A DNA stretch of 64,000 nucleotides. It comes from Chitinophaga oryziterrae (lineage in GTDB: Bacteria > Bacteroidota > Bacteroidia > Chitinophagales > Chitinophagaceae). A program made the position numbers and the translations under genes. The notes under the pieces are model-generated. The model was not told where the DNA came from, did no database searches, and was given only the letters and a program-made list of their open reading frames with translations. Below, piece by piece: positions 43,693 through 52,561 of this stretch (position 1 is the first letter of the stretch; every line of letters starts with the position of its first letter). The stretch lies in contig NZ_WRXO01000004.1 in the NCBI RefSeq assembly GCF_009758125.1, forward strand, positions 558,001 to 622,000. The letters are read 5' to 3'.

Positions 43693-46600
43693 ATGAAAAA
43701 GAAAATAGTCATTTTTCTGTTTTCAGCGTTATGCTTTTTAACAGCGGACGCTCAAACGCTAACTATTACCGGTCGCGTTACCGCTGATAGTATACCATTA
43801 CCAGGAGTCTCCATTATTGTTACAGAAACAAAACAAGGCGTAAGTACCGATGCTAATGGAAACTTCTCAATAAAAACAACGCATCCCGTAAAACTTGTAT
43901 TCTCTTATATTGGTTACCGTTCGCAAACAGTTACTGCGAACGGAGAAAAACCATTACTGATACAACTTGTAAGGGAACAGAGTAACCTTGATCAGGTAGT
44001 TGTCATTGGTTATTCTACCGTGCAAAGAAGAGATGTTACCGGTTCTGTTTCGTCCGTCAGTGCCCGCCAATTCAAGGATGTACCACTATCCTCTGCCGCG
44101 GAGATATTACAGGGACGGCTGGCCGGGGTACAGGTCGTATCATCAGAAGGAGCTCCGGGTGCGGATGTTATTATCCGCGTACGTGGAGGCGGTTCTATCA
44201 CCCAGGATAATTCCCCTTTATACATCGTAGATGGTGTACAGGTAGAAAATGCCTTATCTGTCATTGCTCCGCAGGATATTGCTTCTGTAGATGTACTAAA
44301 GGATGCTTCCACCACCTCCATTTATGGTGCAAGAGGTGCTAACGGCGTCGTGATCATCACCACAAAAAGCGGGCGCTCAGGCAAAACACAGGTAAGCTAC
44401 ACCGGGTCTGTCGGCTGGGGAGAACTATCTAAAACAATGCCGGTATTAAGTCCTTATGATTTCGTCATGTGGCAATATGAAAGAAGCCGGGGGAGCAGCG
44501 CTGATAGCGCAGACTTTGCCCAGACGTACGGCACCACCTGGGACACCCTTTCCAACTACAAAAATGTAACACCTGTAAACTGGCAGAAAGAAGTATTCGG
44601 AAGGAAAGCAAAATTCCAGAATCATAATGTGTCAATGAATGGAGGTAATGCTGCGACAAACTTCAATCTAAGCCTTACTGCCAATAAAGAAGACGGTATA
44701 TTACTGGAATCGGGGTTCGACCGGAAAATTGCCAACTTCAGATTAGATCATAAAGTCTCCGATAAAGTCAAAACCGGTATTAATATGCGTTATTTAGACC
44801 AGGCCATTTCAGGCATGGGGACTACTAACAGCGGTACACGCACCACAAACCGCTTACGGCATAGCATTAATTACCGTCCATTTGAACTGCCCGGAGGGTC
44901 CATTGATGATTTTGATGAAGATTATTATCTCGCTTCCGGCGGCGCTACAAATCCTATCCTGCTAACACAGGCAGAATACAGGAATCAACAAACAAAAGCC
45001 ACTTATCTGACAGGTTATATTAACATCAACCTTATTAAAAACCTTACATTCAGATCTACATTTGGATACGATAATACTACTATCAGGCAATCCCTCTTTT
45101 ATGGGAAAATAACCAATACTGCCCGTCAGTATGCTTCCCTGCCCATCGCTTCCATCGGTGATCAGCGAAACAGCACTTTCAATAATTCCAATACATTACA
45201 ATATGCACTGAAGAAAGGACAGCATAATGTTTCTGTATTGGCAGGAGAAGAAACTGTAGCGTTTAAATCCGCCACTAACTACGTGGAGACGAGATATTTT
45301 CCTGCTGATATTACCGCTGATAAGGCATTGGCCAACATGGGGCTCGGCGCAGCGCCAACAGGGTCGTCACAACCATTGCCTTCATCAACGCAGAATGCGC
45401 CCAGTCGTATCTTCTCCTTATTCGGCCGTGTGAGTTATAACTATGCTGATAAGTACCTGCTTGCTTTTAATCTCCGTGCCGACCGCACCTCAAAATTCGC
45501 TGCTGAAAACGGCACCCTTGTTTTTCCTTCCGGCTCTGTCGCATGGCGTTTCTCACAGGAAAGATTTATGCATAACATTAAATGGATTTCAGATGCTAAA
45601 CTGAGATTCGGTTATGGCGCGGTAGGGAATAACCGTATTGGGGATATGCTATACCGGCAGTTGTATGGCGTAACCGGACAATACGCATTCAATCATGCTA
45701 TCCTTCCCGGTTTTGCGCCAACGGCCCTCGCTAATCCTGAATTACGCTGGGAGAGAAATGTAACAAGGAACCTTGGCCTTGACCTTTCTTTTTTCGATAA
45801 TAAATTACAACTGACGATCGACGCCTATAAAAATTCAGCCAATGATCTTTTGCTGGCTGTTCAGATTCCACCAACTTCCGGATATACTACACAAATACAA
45901 AACATAGGCGCTACTTCAAACCGTGGATTAGAGTTCCAGATAAATACCACGCCAATACAGAAACCCAAATTCTCCTGGAATTCCAGTTTCAATATCTCCT
46001 TTAACCGCAACCGTGTAGAGAATTTAGGTGGCCCCTCTCAGATGACCCGTAACTCGGGCTGGCAGGGTACGGACGGTGTAGATGATTATTTAGTGAAAGT
46101 GGGTCAGCCTGCAGGTCTGATGTACGGTTTTGTCACAGATGGTTTTTATAAGATCGACGATTTCGATTATAATGCCACCACCGGTACCTACACCATTAAA
46201 CCTGGTATCGCCGTCAACAGTGTTTATGGAACGCCGCAGCCGGGCATGTTAAAATGGAAAGATTTAAATGGAGATAGCGTAATTACTGCAGATAAAGACA
46301 GAACCGTGATCGGTAATGCGAACCCAAAATTCACAGGAGGATGGAATAACCAGTTCACCTATAAGAATTTTGATGCCAGCATCTTCATCAATTTTGTTGT
46401 AGGCAATGATATTTATAATGCCAATAAATTAGAATGGACAGATGGTTCTTTTCCCAATCTGAACATGCTAAATACAATGAAAGACCGCTGGACGAACATC
46501 AATGCGCAAGGGCAGATCGTGACCGATCCCAAAGAATTATCTGCATTAAATGCAAATGCACAGATATGGTCCCCTGTAAGGGTACAGCGCTGGTGGTTGC

Positions 46601-46857
46601 ATTCATGGGCTATTGAGGACGGTTCCTACCTTCGTATCAATAACGTTACCCTGGGTTATACATTACCTCAAAAGATAGCGAAGATTGCCAGCCTGAGGGT
46701 ATATGCCACCGTAAATAACCTGGCTGTCATCACTAAATATTCAGGTTTTGATCCTGATGTTACTGCCCGTCGTTCAGATCCGTTAACGCCGGGTGTAGAC
46801 TTTGCTGCTTATCCCCGTGCAAGAACATGGGTGTTTGGTATTAACCTTAACTTATAA
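43693..46857 (+). CDS. SusC/RagA-type TonB-dependent outer-membrane transporter
   Basis: Outer-membrane receptor of 1054 residues after choosing the start directly before the signal peptide (MKKKIVIFLFSALCFLTADA). Domains: CarboxypepD_reg-like barrel-plug linker (about 24-105; TITGRVTADSIPLPGVSI), TonB plug (about 110-225; LQGRLAGVQVVSSEGAPGAD and the SusC-typical DVLKDASTTSIYGARGANGV), and the beta-barrel to the C-terminal strand (RARTWVFGINLNL). The substrate is not predictable: no glycoside hydrolase, sigma or anti-sigma gene is adjacent. It forms an operon with susD-like gene after 3 nt. Confidence 0.96.
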   Translation: MKKKIVIFLFSALCFLTADAQTLTITGRVTADSIPLPGVSIIVTETKQGVSTDANGNFSIKTTHPVKLVFSYIGYRSQTVTANGEKPLLIQLVREQSNLDQVVVIGYSTVQRRDVTGSVSSVSARQFKDVPLSSAAEILQGRLAGVQVVSSEGAPGADVIIRVRGGGSITQDNSPLYIVDGVQVENALSVIAPQDIASVDVLKDASTTSIYGARGANGVVIITTKSGRSGKTQVSYTGSVGWGELSKTMPVLSPYDFVMWQYERSRGSSADSADFAQTYGTTWDTLSNYKNVTPVNWQKEVFGRKAKFQNHNVSMNGGNAATNFNLSLTANKEDGILLESGFDRKIANFRLDHKVSDKVKTGINMRYLDQAISGMGTTNSGTRTTNRLRHSINYRPFELPGGSIDDFDEDYYLASGGATNPILLTQAEYRNQQTKATYLTGYININLIKNLTFRSTFGYDNTTIRQSLFYGKITNTARQYASLPIASIGDQRNSTFNNSNTLQYALKKGQHNVSVLAGEETVAFKSATNYVETRYFPADITADKALANMGLGAAPTGSSQPLPSSTQNAPSRIFSLFGRVSYNYADKYLLAFNLRADRTSKFAAENGTLVFPSGSVAWRFSQERFMHNIKWISDAKLRFGYGAVGNNRIGDMLYRQLYGVTGQYAFNHAILPGFAPTALANPELRWERNVTRNLGLDLSFFDNKLQLTIDAYKNSANDLLLAVQIPPTSGYTTQIQNIGATSNRGLEFQINTTPIQKPKFSWNSSFNISFNRNRVENLGGPSQMTRNSGWQGTDGVDDYLVKVGQPAGLMYGFVTDGFYKIDDFDYNATTGTYTIKPGIAVNSVYGTPQPGMLKWKDLNGDSVITADKDRTVIGNANPKFTGGWNNQFTYKNFDASIFINFVVGNDIYNANKLEWTDGSFPNLNMLNTMKDRWTNINAQGQIVTDPKELSALNANAQIWSPVRVQRWWLHSWAIEDGSYLRINNVTLGYTLPQKIAKIASLRVYATVNNLAVITKYSGFDPDVTARRSDPLTPGVDFAAYPRARTWVFGINLNL

Positions 46858-46860
46858 ACA

Positions 46861-48648
46861 ATGAAACATCTTCTGATAATCACTATAGCTTTATTATTCA
46901 TGCAGGGCTGTAAAAAATGGACTGCAGTATCTCCGGGATCTGATTACAGTATTGATGAGGTCTTCTCTGACGTGCCGAATGCAACATCCGCTTTAATTGG
47001 CGTATATGATGAATTACAGGGCGATAACGGCTACGGTATACGAATAAGCATGTATTTCCCTTACGATTCAGATGAAGGGATTGTAAGCGGTAATATCGAT
47101 AATGGCCGCAGGGGAGTAGGGCGTTACCAGTTACTTCTCACAAATGCAGAAGTTTCCAATCCTTTCCGGCAGTTATACCGGGGAATAGAAAAGGCGAATC
47201 TCTGCATCGAACAAATCCCATTAATGCCCTTATATACCAACGGAACAGAAGATCAAAAGAGGCAATTACACCGTTTGTATGGAGAAGCATTAACGCTGCG
47301 CGCACAGTTCTATCTTGAACTGATCCGTAACTGGGGAGATGTGCCAGCACCTATGATCCCCTCTTATAAACAATCCAATTTATTCATTGCGCAAACTGAC
47401 AGGGATTCTACTTATGATAAAATCCTGGCCGATCTGGCCACTGCCAAAGAGTTGTTACCCTGGCGTACCGAAGTGACCCGCAATGAACGTATCACCAAAG
47501 GAGCTGCTATGGCATTAAGGGCAAGAATTGCCTTATACCGGGGAGGATATTCATTACGTAAGAATGGCCAGGTGCAAAGAGGAAGCGATTATATAAAATA
47601 CTACACCATTGCCAGGGATGAATGTGCCGAACTAATGTCAAAAAGAAGTGAGCATACTTTAAACGCAAGCTTTGAAAACATCTGGCGAAGTGTAACCTCT
47701 TTCACCTACGATCCGCAGGGCGAGATATTATTTGAAGTGGGTGCCGGTGGTGGTAATGCCAACAGCGACAGCCGTATGGGCAATTACGACGGGCCTAATG
47801 TAAACGCCGCCTCCCGGTATGGTGCGGGTGGAGGAGGTATCATTATGTTACCCAATTACTTTTATGCTTTCGACTCTGCAGATACCCGTCGTGATGTTAC
47901 CGTAACTTCCTACCAGGTTACCTCTTCTTCAAATATTAAATCCCAGCGACGTTTAGGGGAATTAAATACGGGTAAATATCGTCGCGACTGGCGGGTCCCT
48001 CTTCTCCCCGGAAGTGTCTTAAACGTCGGTTATAACTGGGTATTGATCCGTTTCTCTGATGTGCTTTTAATGTTTGCAGAGGCTGAGAATGAAATAAATG
48101 GAGCGCCCACTGCTGCTGCCATAGCCGCTTTTGAAGAAGTGCGTAAAAGGGCTTATAAAAACGCGGACATAGGCATCACTCCATCCACCAAAGAAGGCTT
48201 TTTTAATGCTATCGTAAATGAACGTTATTTAGAGTTTGGCCATGAAGGCATCCGTAAATACGACTTATCACGCTGGAACTTATTATCCGCGAAAATAGCA
48301 GAAACAAGAACAAAGATCCAACAGATCCGTGATCGTGTAGCTCCTTACAATTATGTTCCCCAATACATTTACTGGAAGAACAATGGTGAAGAAATTCAAT
48401 ACTATGTTCCAAACAATACGGCTGCTACCGCTGTCCCCTGGTACCGTCCCACACAGGTACCAACTTCCACAGAATGGAAAAGAGTGGATTGGGCACAGCA
48501 TCTTACAGCCGGCAATGCAATAGATAACCTACCCTTGTGGCAGGGGCTTGCAAGGTTCTTCGTACCTGGCAAAAGCGAATTGTTCCCTTATGATCAGGCT
48601 ACATTAGATGCCTATCAGGGCAGGCTTACTCAGAACCCCGGGTACTAA
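46861..48648 (+). CDS. SusD/RagB-type nutrient-binding lipoprotein
   Basis: Surface lipoprotein of 595 residues that caps the SusC channel and binds its ligand. Signal peptide with lipobox MQGC (C17), N-terminal SusD-like region (ALIGVYDELQGDNGY), TPR-like helices (YGEALTLRAQFYLELIRNWGDVP, the family hallmark) and the C-terminal RagB part (NVGYNWVLIRFSDVLLMFAEAENE; RYLEFGHEGIRKYDLSRWN). Forms a pair with the preceding SusC. A GC-rich hairpin follows it. Confidence 0.95.
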   Translation: MKHLLIITIALLFMQGCKKWTAVSPGSDYSIDEVFSDVPNATSALIGVYDELQGDNGYGIRISMYFPYDSDEGIVSGNIDNGRRGVGRYQLLLTNAEVSNPFRQLYRGIEKANLCIEQIPLMPLYTNGTEDQKRQLHRLYGEALTLRAQFYLELIRNWGDVPAPMIPSYKQSNLFIAQTDRDSTYDKILADLATAKELLPWRTEVTRNERITKGAAMALRARIALYRGGYSLRKNGQVQRGSDYIKYYTIARDECAELMSKRSEHTLNASFENIWRSVTSFTYDPQGEILFEVGAGGGNANSDSRMGNYDGPNVNAASRYGAGGGGIIMLPNYFYAFDSADTRRDVTVTSYQVTSSSNIKSQRRLGELNTGKYRRDWRVPLLPGSVLNVGYNWVLIRFSDVLLMFAEAENEINGAPTAAAIAAFEEVRKRAYKNADIGITPSTKEGFFNAIVNERYLEFGHEGIRKYDLSRWNLLSAKIAETRTKIQQIRDRVAPYNYVPQYIYWKNNGEEIQYYVPNNTAATAVPWYRPTQVPTSTEWKRVDWAQHLTAGNAIDNLPLWQGLARFFVPGKSELFPYDQATLDAYQGRLTQNPGY

Positions 48649-48652
48649 CTAA

Positions 48653-48692
48653 AATATCGGCCGGCGCATTAGTCAATGCCGGCCGGTATTTT
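48653..48692 (+). terminator. GC-rich hairpin after the SusD-like gene
   Basis: Outer helix with CGGCCG pairing to CGGCCG, a 2-nt bulge, then GCATT/AATGC with an AGTC loop; TATTTTA follows. Placed 4 nt after the stop codon. Confidence 0.75.
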
Positions 48693-48836
48693 ACATCTTA
48701 CCTAATCCATCAAAACACTTGTTTATCTAAAAAAAAACATTTCATTTTGCTTTTAATTAGCTACTTATATATACAATTATTGATTATTCAATCCCATAAA
48801 TTCCTAGATTAACTTGCATAAAAGGCTAGAAATGGG

Positions 48837-48844
48837 TATATTTG
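48837..48844 (+). promoter_or_regulatory. promoter of the Zeta-like module (TATATTTG)
   Basis: Perfect TAnnTTTG box with a TTG at 48814-48816 spaced by 20 nt, close to the ideal -33/-7 arrangement of Bacteroidota. The first ATG is 18 nt downstream. Confidence 0.7.
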
Positions 48845-48862
48845 TAGTCGAAGTCACAATAC

Positions 48863-49138
48863 ATGCAGAAGATCATGGCTGATGTAAAAATTAACAAGTT
48901 AGAAGATAAAGTTTCAGTTGCCTTTTATCGGTTAAGAGCAACAAGTTTTAATAAAAACCTCCCATTTCTTATACTTTCAGATAAATTGCCTGAAGGCCAG
49001 GCTTATCGGGAATATGCCGATGGTCGTATTGAAATCCATGAAGTCCATACCAGGGGTGCTAATCTAACGTCAAAACTCATCAAGAAATTAAGCAAGCAGG
49101 AAGCGGATAAAGTGAGAACCACTTATGGACTACAATAA
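48863..49138 (+). CDS. small partner protein of the Zeta-like kinase (putative antitoxin)
   Basis: A 91-residue basic/acidic protein of unknown fold; an ATG four codons further (48875) would give 87 residues. Notable parts are KLEDKVSVAFYRLRATSFNK and AYREYADGRIEIHEVH. It overlaps the kinase gene by 14 nt, is behind a strong promoter, and the pair has the order and size of a toxin-antitoxin module. It is not a recognisable Epsilon protein, so its antitoxin role is inferred from context. Confidence 0.6.
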   Translation: MQKIMADVKINKLEDKVSVAFYRLRATSFNKNLPFLILSDKLPEGQAYREYADGRIEIHEVHTRGANLTSKLIKKLSKQEADKVRTTYGLQ

Positions 49139-49781
49139 GCCGACATTACTGGTTATATCCGGTCCTAATGGTGCTGGAAAATCTACTTACATTAATGACA
49201 TGCTTCCTGATACATTTGAAGGTATTGTTTCTTTTGACAGAGATGATACCCGTTCCCACTTCGAGTCTCAATTAAAGGAAGAAAAGGTAGCGGAAGACCA
49301 AATATCTGCAATAGCTACGCGGATGATGGAAGATAGACTTAGTGTTACTATGAATCAAGCTATTGAAGCTCATAGACATTTCGTTTTAGAAACTCCATTG
49401 TCCCATCCTGATTACTGGCGGTATATTGATCGATTTGAGAGAAATGGATATCAGATTCAGCTTTGTTATTTGTGCTTAGATAAAGTGAGCGACTGTAAAG
49501 TTCGGGTAGAGCACCGTGTGATGATGGGAGGACATCATGTCGATGCCAGAACTATCAAAGGTGTTTATGAAATGAATCTGCACCATATTAACCTGTCTTT
49601 AGATACATTTCAATGCATAGAGTTATATGATGGTATGATTAAGCCAACTCTACTCGTGAAAATTGAAAATGGTGAGGTAATTCTGGCGAAAGAGAGTGCG
49701 CTAAAAAAGACCTGGGTTAAAACCGGCCTTCCATTAATTGCTACTAAAACAACTGCATTTTTAAAACTCGCTAAGAAATGA
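49125..49781 (+). CDS. Zeta-toxin-like P-loop kinase
   Basis: A 218-residue P-loop kinase resembling Zeta toxins, which phosphorylate UDP-N-acetylglucosamine and block cell-wall synthesis. Seen: Walker A GPNGAGKST (13-21), FDRDDTR near the DxxR catalytic area, FVLETPLSHPDYW (substrate region), and EHRVMMGGHHV which matches the R-x-GGH-x-V pattern of Zeta-type proteins. Other P-loop kinases of this class (AAA_33) have different targets, so toxicity is not proven. Overlaps the small partner gene by 14 nt. A strong hairpin follows. Confidence 0.78.
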   Translation: MDYNKPTLLVISGPNGAGKSTYINDMLPDTFEGIVSFDRDDTRSHFESQLKEEKVAEDQISAIATRMMEDRLSVTMNQAIEAHRHFVLETPLSHPDYWRYIDRFERNGYQIQLCYLCLDKVSDCKVRVEHRVMMGGHHVDARTIKGVYEMNLHHINLSLDTFQCIELYDGMIKPTLLVKIENGEVILAKESALKKTWVKTGLPLIATKTTAFLKLAKK

Positions 49782-49797
49782 AGGTATCTTCAAGAGT

Positions 49798-49828
49798 AAA
49801 CAAAGCACTACAACAGTAGGCTTTGTTT
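49798..49828. terminator. hairpin between the Zeta-like module and the AKR gene
   Basis: AAACAAAGC pairs with GCTTTGTTT, then CTAC with GTAG after a one-base bulge, AACA loop. T-rich on both strands beyond the stem; it can stop transcription from either side. Confidence 0.8.
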
Positions 49829-49844
49829 ATTCTGATAAAAGGTA

Positions 49845-50822
49845 TTAACGTTCAATGACAGACATATTCCCTTCATTATGTCGCTCACCAGCGGCCGGTG
49901 TAAGGTTGTTCAGTCTTTCGATCTGCTTCGCGTTTAGCGCAAGCTGGTCGGCGGCAGTGTTCTCCTCTACACGGGCAACGCGCTTAGTGCCTGGAATCGG
50001 TGCTATATCATCTCCCTGTGCCAGTAGCCAGGCCAGTGCCACCTGTGCCGGTGTAGCATTCACCTCAGCCGCGACGGCTTTTACCTCATCAACGATCCTT
50101 AGATTCCGAAGGAAGTTTTCACCGATGAAGCGCGGGTTAGTCTTACGCCAGTCGTCATCAGAGAGCTGTTCAGGAGATTTGATTTCGCCGGTAAGGAAGC
50201 CATGCCCAAGCGGCGAATAAGGTACGAAGCCAATGCCTAGTTCACGTAGCAACGGCAGCAGTTTGTCCTCAGGATCGCGGCTCCAGAGGGAATATTCGGT
50301 CTGTAATGCTGTTACAGGATGTACGGCGTGTGCACGACGAATCGTACCCGGACCAGCCTCTGATAATCCAATGTGACGAATCTTGCCTTCGGCGACCAAT
50401 TCGGCCAGCACTCCTACAGTATCCTCAATAGGCGTCTTCGGGTCTACCCGGTGCTGATAATACAGATCGATATACTCCGTCCCTAAACGCTTCAGAGATC
50501 CCTCTACTGCTGCACGGACATTCGCCGGACTGCTATCAATAATACCCGGACCGCCACCAGCATGCGAAACAAGACCGAACTTCGTTGCGAGTACCACCTG
50601 GTCCCTGCGACCTTTTATAGCTTTGCCTACGAGTTCCTCATTGACAAATGGGCCATAAATTTCCGCAGTGTCAATGTGGGTTACACCCAGCTCCAGCGCC
50701 CTATGGATCGTGCGGATGGATTCAGCATCACTGCCTGCACCGATATTGTAATAACCGGACATCGACATGGCGCCAAGTCCTATACGGGAGACATCAAGTC
50801 CCCCAATCGAAATGTGTTTCAT
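49845..50822 (-). CDS. aldo/keto reductase
   Basis: Cytoplasmic NADPH-dependent aldo/keto reductase of 325 residues. Seen: GLDVSRIGLGAMSMSG, THIDTAEIYG with catalytic Asp/Tyr, ATKFG (Lys), YIDLYYQHRVDP with the catalytic His, and IPGTKRVARVEEN near the cofactor 2'-phosphate site. Substrates of this group are broad (aldehydes, sugars). The start is set by the promoter box upstream. Alanine- and arginine-rich codon use looks more GC-rich than the neighbours, so it may be acquired. A possible regulatory partner is the AraC gene upstream. Confidence 0.93.
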   Translation of the reverse strand: MKHISIGGLDVSRIGLGAMSMSGYYNIGAGSDAESIRTIHRALELGVTHIDTAEIYGPFVNEELVGKAIKGRRDQVVLATKFGLVSHAGGGPGIIDSSPANVRAAVEGSLKRLGTEYIDLYYQHRVDPKTPIEDTVGVLAELVAEGKIRHIGLSEAGPGTIRRAHAVHPVTALQTEYSLWSRDPEDKLLPLLRELGIGFVPYSPLGHGFLTGEIKSPEQLSDDDWRKTNPRFIGENFLRNLRIVDEVKAVAAEVNATPAQVALAWLLAQGDDIAPIPGTKRVARVEENTAADQLALNAKQIERLNNLTPAAGERHNEGNMSVIER

Positions 50823-50873
50823 AATATTGCTTTTACGTTTCACCACACAGATCAAAAATCCGTATGCATGACA

Positions 50874-50881
50874 CAAAGGTC
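50874..50881 (-). promoter_or_regulatory. near-consensus -7 box GACCTTTG for the AKR gene
   Basis: One mismatch to TAnnTTTG, read leftwards, 51 nt before the chosen ATG. It excludes the longer alternative start 54 nt upstream. Confidence 0.45.
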
Positions 50882-50932
50882 ACAATAAGCGCAAAGGAGA
50901 AATAAAGAAAAACAAAGGAAAAAGTATGATTA

Positions 50933-51787
50933 TCAAAGACGTGTTGCTCTTACTGATTTGGGAACGTAACCGGTTTTCTTTTTGAAGAAGTTATTAAAGT
51001 AGGTGGGGTATTCAAATCCAAGTGCATAAGCAATCTCCGCAATGTTCCAGTCAGTATGTTGCAGGAGGGCTTTCGCTTCTGCTATAATTCTATCGCCAAT
51101 ATGGGTAGTAGTTGATTTCCCGGTAGTTTCCTTTACTGCACTGTTCAAATAGTTGATATGCACGGACAAATTCCTTGCAAAGTCCTGTGCCGTTCTTAAT
51201 TCCAGCGGCCGGTCGGCACTTTCAACAGGGAATTGCCGTTCCAGCAGTTCAAAAAAGACGGCGCTGATCCTGGCTGCCGCATTTTTTTGTCTGGACCAGT
51301 TTTCAGATGGTTGCATTTTTAATGCCTCATGAATAATCAGTTGTATATAGTTACGGATCAACTCATCTTTGAAAGCATATTCACTATCCTGTTCCGCAAT
51401 TATCTTTTGAAAGATGGCTTTTATAGACTCAGTTTGAGTATCATTTAAGATAAAAACAGGGGTGCCGCCAATTTTAAATAAAGGTGATTCCAGAAGGCTT
51501 GCAGTACGATCATTCAGCTTTAGAAAGTCTTCTGTAAAGAGGCAGGCAAATCCATCGACAGTAGGTCTGATAACCTCACAGGCATATGGAATACGGGGAT
51601 TACCAAAGAACAGGAGCGGACCATCCGTATCGAAACTCCTGTCTGCATAATGAAAATTATACTTCCCGGAAGTTAAACTGATTTTGTAAAAGTCTTTGCG
51701 GCTATAATTATGACCGGCAGCGTTGCCGTCCACTTCATAAGCTTTAAAGCCCTTCAGTTTCAATTCGGTATTAAAATCTGTCTCCAT
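50933..51787 (-). CDS. AraC-family transcription regulator
   Basis: Regulator of 284 residues: cupin-like N-terminal sensing region (about 15-150) and C-terminal AraC HTH pair (about 185-284): LRTAQDFARNLSVHINYLNSAVKE and IAEIAYALGFEYPTYFNNFFKKKTGYVPKSVR. Ligand unknown. It lies upstream of and in the same direction as the aldo/keto reductase gene, so it may control it. A perfect TACTTTTG box ends 4 nt before the ATG. Confidence 0.9.
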   Translation of the reverse strand: METDFNTELKLKGFKAYEVDGNAAGHNYSRKDFYKISLTSGKYNFHYADRSFDTDGPLLFFGNPRIPYACEVIRPTVDGFACLFTEDFLKLNDRTASLLESPLFKIGGTPVFILNDTQTESIKAIFQKIIAEQDSEYAFKDELIRNYIQLIIHEALKMQPSENWSRQKNAAARISAVFFELLERQFPVESADRPLELRTAQDFARNLSVHINYLNSAVKETTGKSTTTHIGDRIIAEAKALLQHTDWNIAEIAYALGFEYPTYFNNFFKKKTGYVPKSVRATRL

Positions 51788-51791
51788 CCTA

Positions 51792-51799
51792 CAAAAGTA
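51792..51799 (-). promoter_or_regulatory. -7 box TACTTTTG, 4 nt before the AraC gene
   Basis: Perfect TAnnTTTG match read leftwards, only 4 nt from the start codon. Confidence 0.55.
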
Positions 51800-51821
51800 A
51801 GAAAAACAAAGATTACTTAAG

Positions 51822-52325
51822 TTAGTCTCTCAACCATTTAACCATTTCCGGAAATGGTTTTACACCATTTTTCTCCGCATTAGTTTCATCATAACAAAAA
51901 CCAGCCCATTGCAGCAATGGTAAATAAAGCGGATTCCCGGATGTATATTGCTCGATATACCAATCGGAAGAGCCCTTATATCCGTCTGGATGAAACACAA
52001 CCGCCGGATCAATTCTGAGATATACACAGGCTGCATAACTCCATGCAATGGCCATCATTTCTTCTCCTTCCGATTTACTTCTCTCGCCTGCGTCTCCCAC
52101 ATCACCATGCATTATCCGCCGCTCCTCAGGAATGGCAACAGCCATATGCCCCGCTTCATGTAAAAGATCTCCGGGATAAAAAAACTGATCCTGATCTACA
52201 ACAAGTCTTCCTTTATTTATAAGGATACCTGGTACGAATGTTTTTTCGGTAATCGTATCAAAAACAACCGGGATACCAATGGATTCGATAAACTGAACGA
52301 TCGTAGTAATAACAGAAGTTTGCAT
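51822..52325 (-). CDS. zincin-like protein with HEAGH motif
   Basis: Unknown protein of 167 residues with no signal peptide. It contains H56-E57-A-G-H60 (PGDLLHEAGHMAVAIPEER), the HExxH form of a zinc metallopeptidase, in a short helix, plus acidic and aromatic stretches downstream (GEEMMAIAWSYAACVYL) that could hold the third ligand. The overall family is not recognised; a protease role is inferred only from the motif. The start giving MQTSVITTIVQ is preferred to a longer reading that runs into the upstream repeats. Confidence 0.65.
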   Translation of the reverse strand: MQTSVITTIVQFIESIGIPVVFDTITEKTFVPGILINKGRLVVDQDQFFYPGDLLHEAGHMAVAIPEERRIMHGDVGDAGERSKSEGEEMMAIAWSYAACVYLRIDPAVVFHPDGYKGSSDWYIEQYTSGNPLYLPLLQWAGFCYDETNAEKNGVKPFPEMVKWLRD

Positions 52326-52407
52326 AAGACAAGGTATAAACGGACGTAAATTAGAACATTTCCTGAAAAACGGCTGCCTCGTCCGGGAAATTAAGATGAA
52401 TAGGAAT

Positions 52408-52445
52408 AAAACCCTCCCAAAATGATAAAACCTTCTCAAAATGAG
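52408..52445. repeat. two 19-nt tandem repeats
   Basis: AAAACCCTCCCAAAATGAT (52408-52426) and AAAACCTTCTCAAAATGAG (52427-52445) differ at 3 of 19 positions. The start of the first and the sequence after the second (GAGGGTTTATTTTT) can form a stem, so this may be a terminator for either strand. Confidence 0.6.
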
Positions 52446-52561
52446 AGGGTTTATTTTTACGCACCAGCTTCCTTAAAAGCATAATATAGCCACAGTAGCG
52501 AGTTTTCGGCTTTCACAACCTTTTAGGTATGCCAATTGTCTTAATAGGTGGAAATTAAAAT

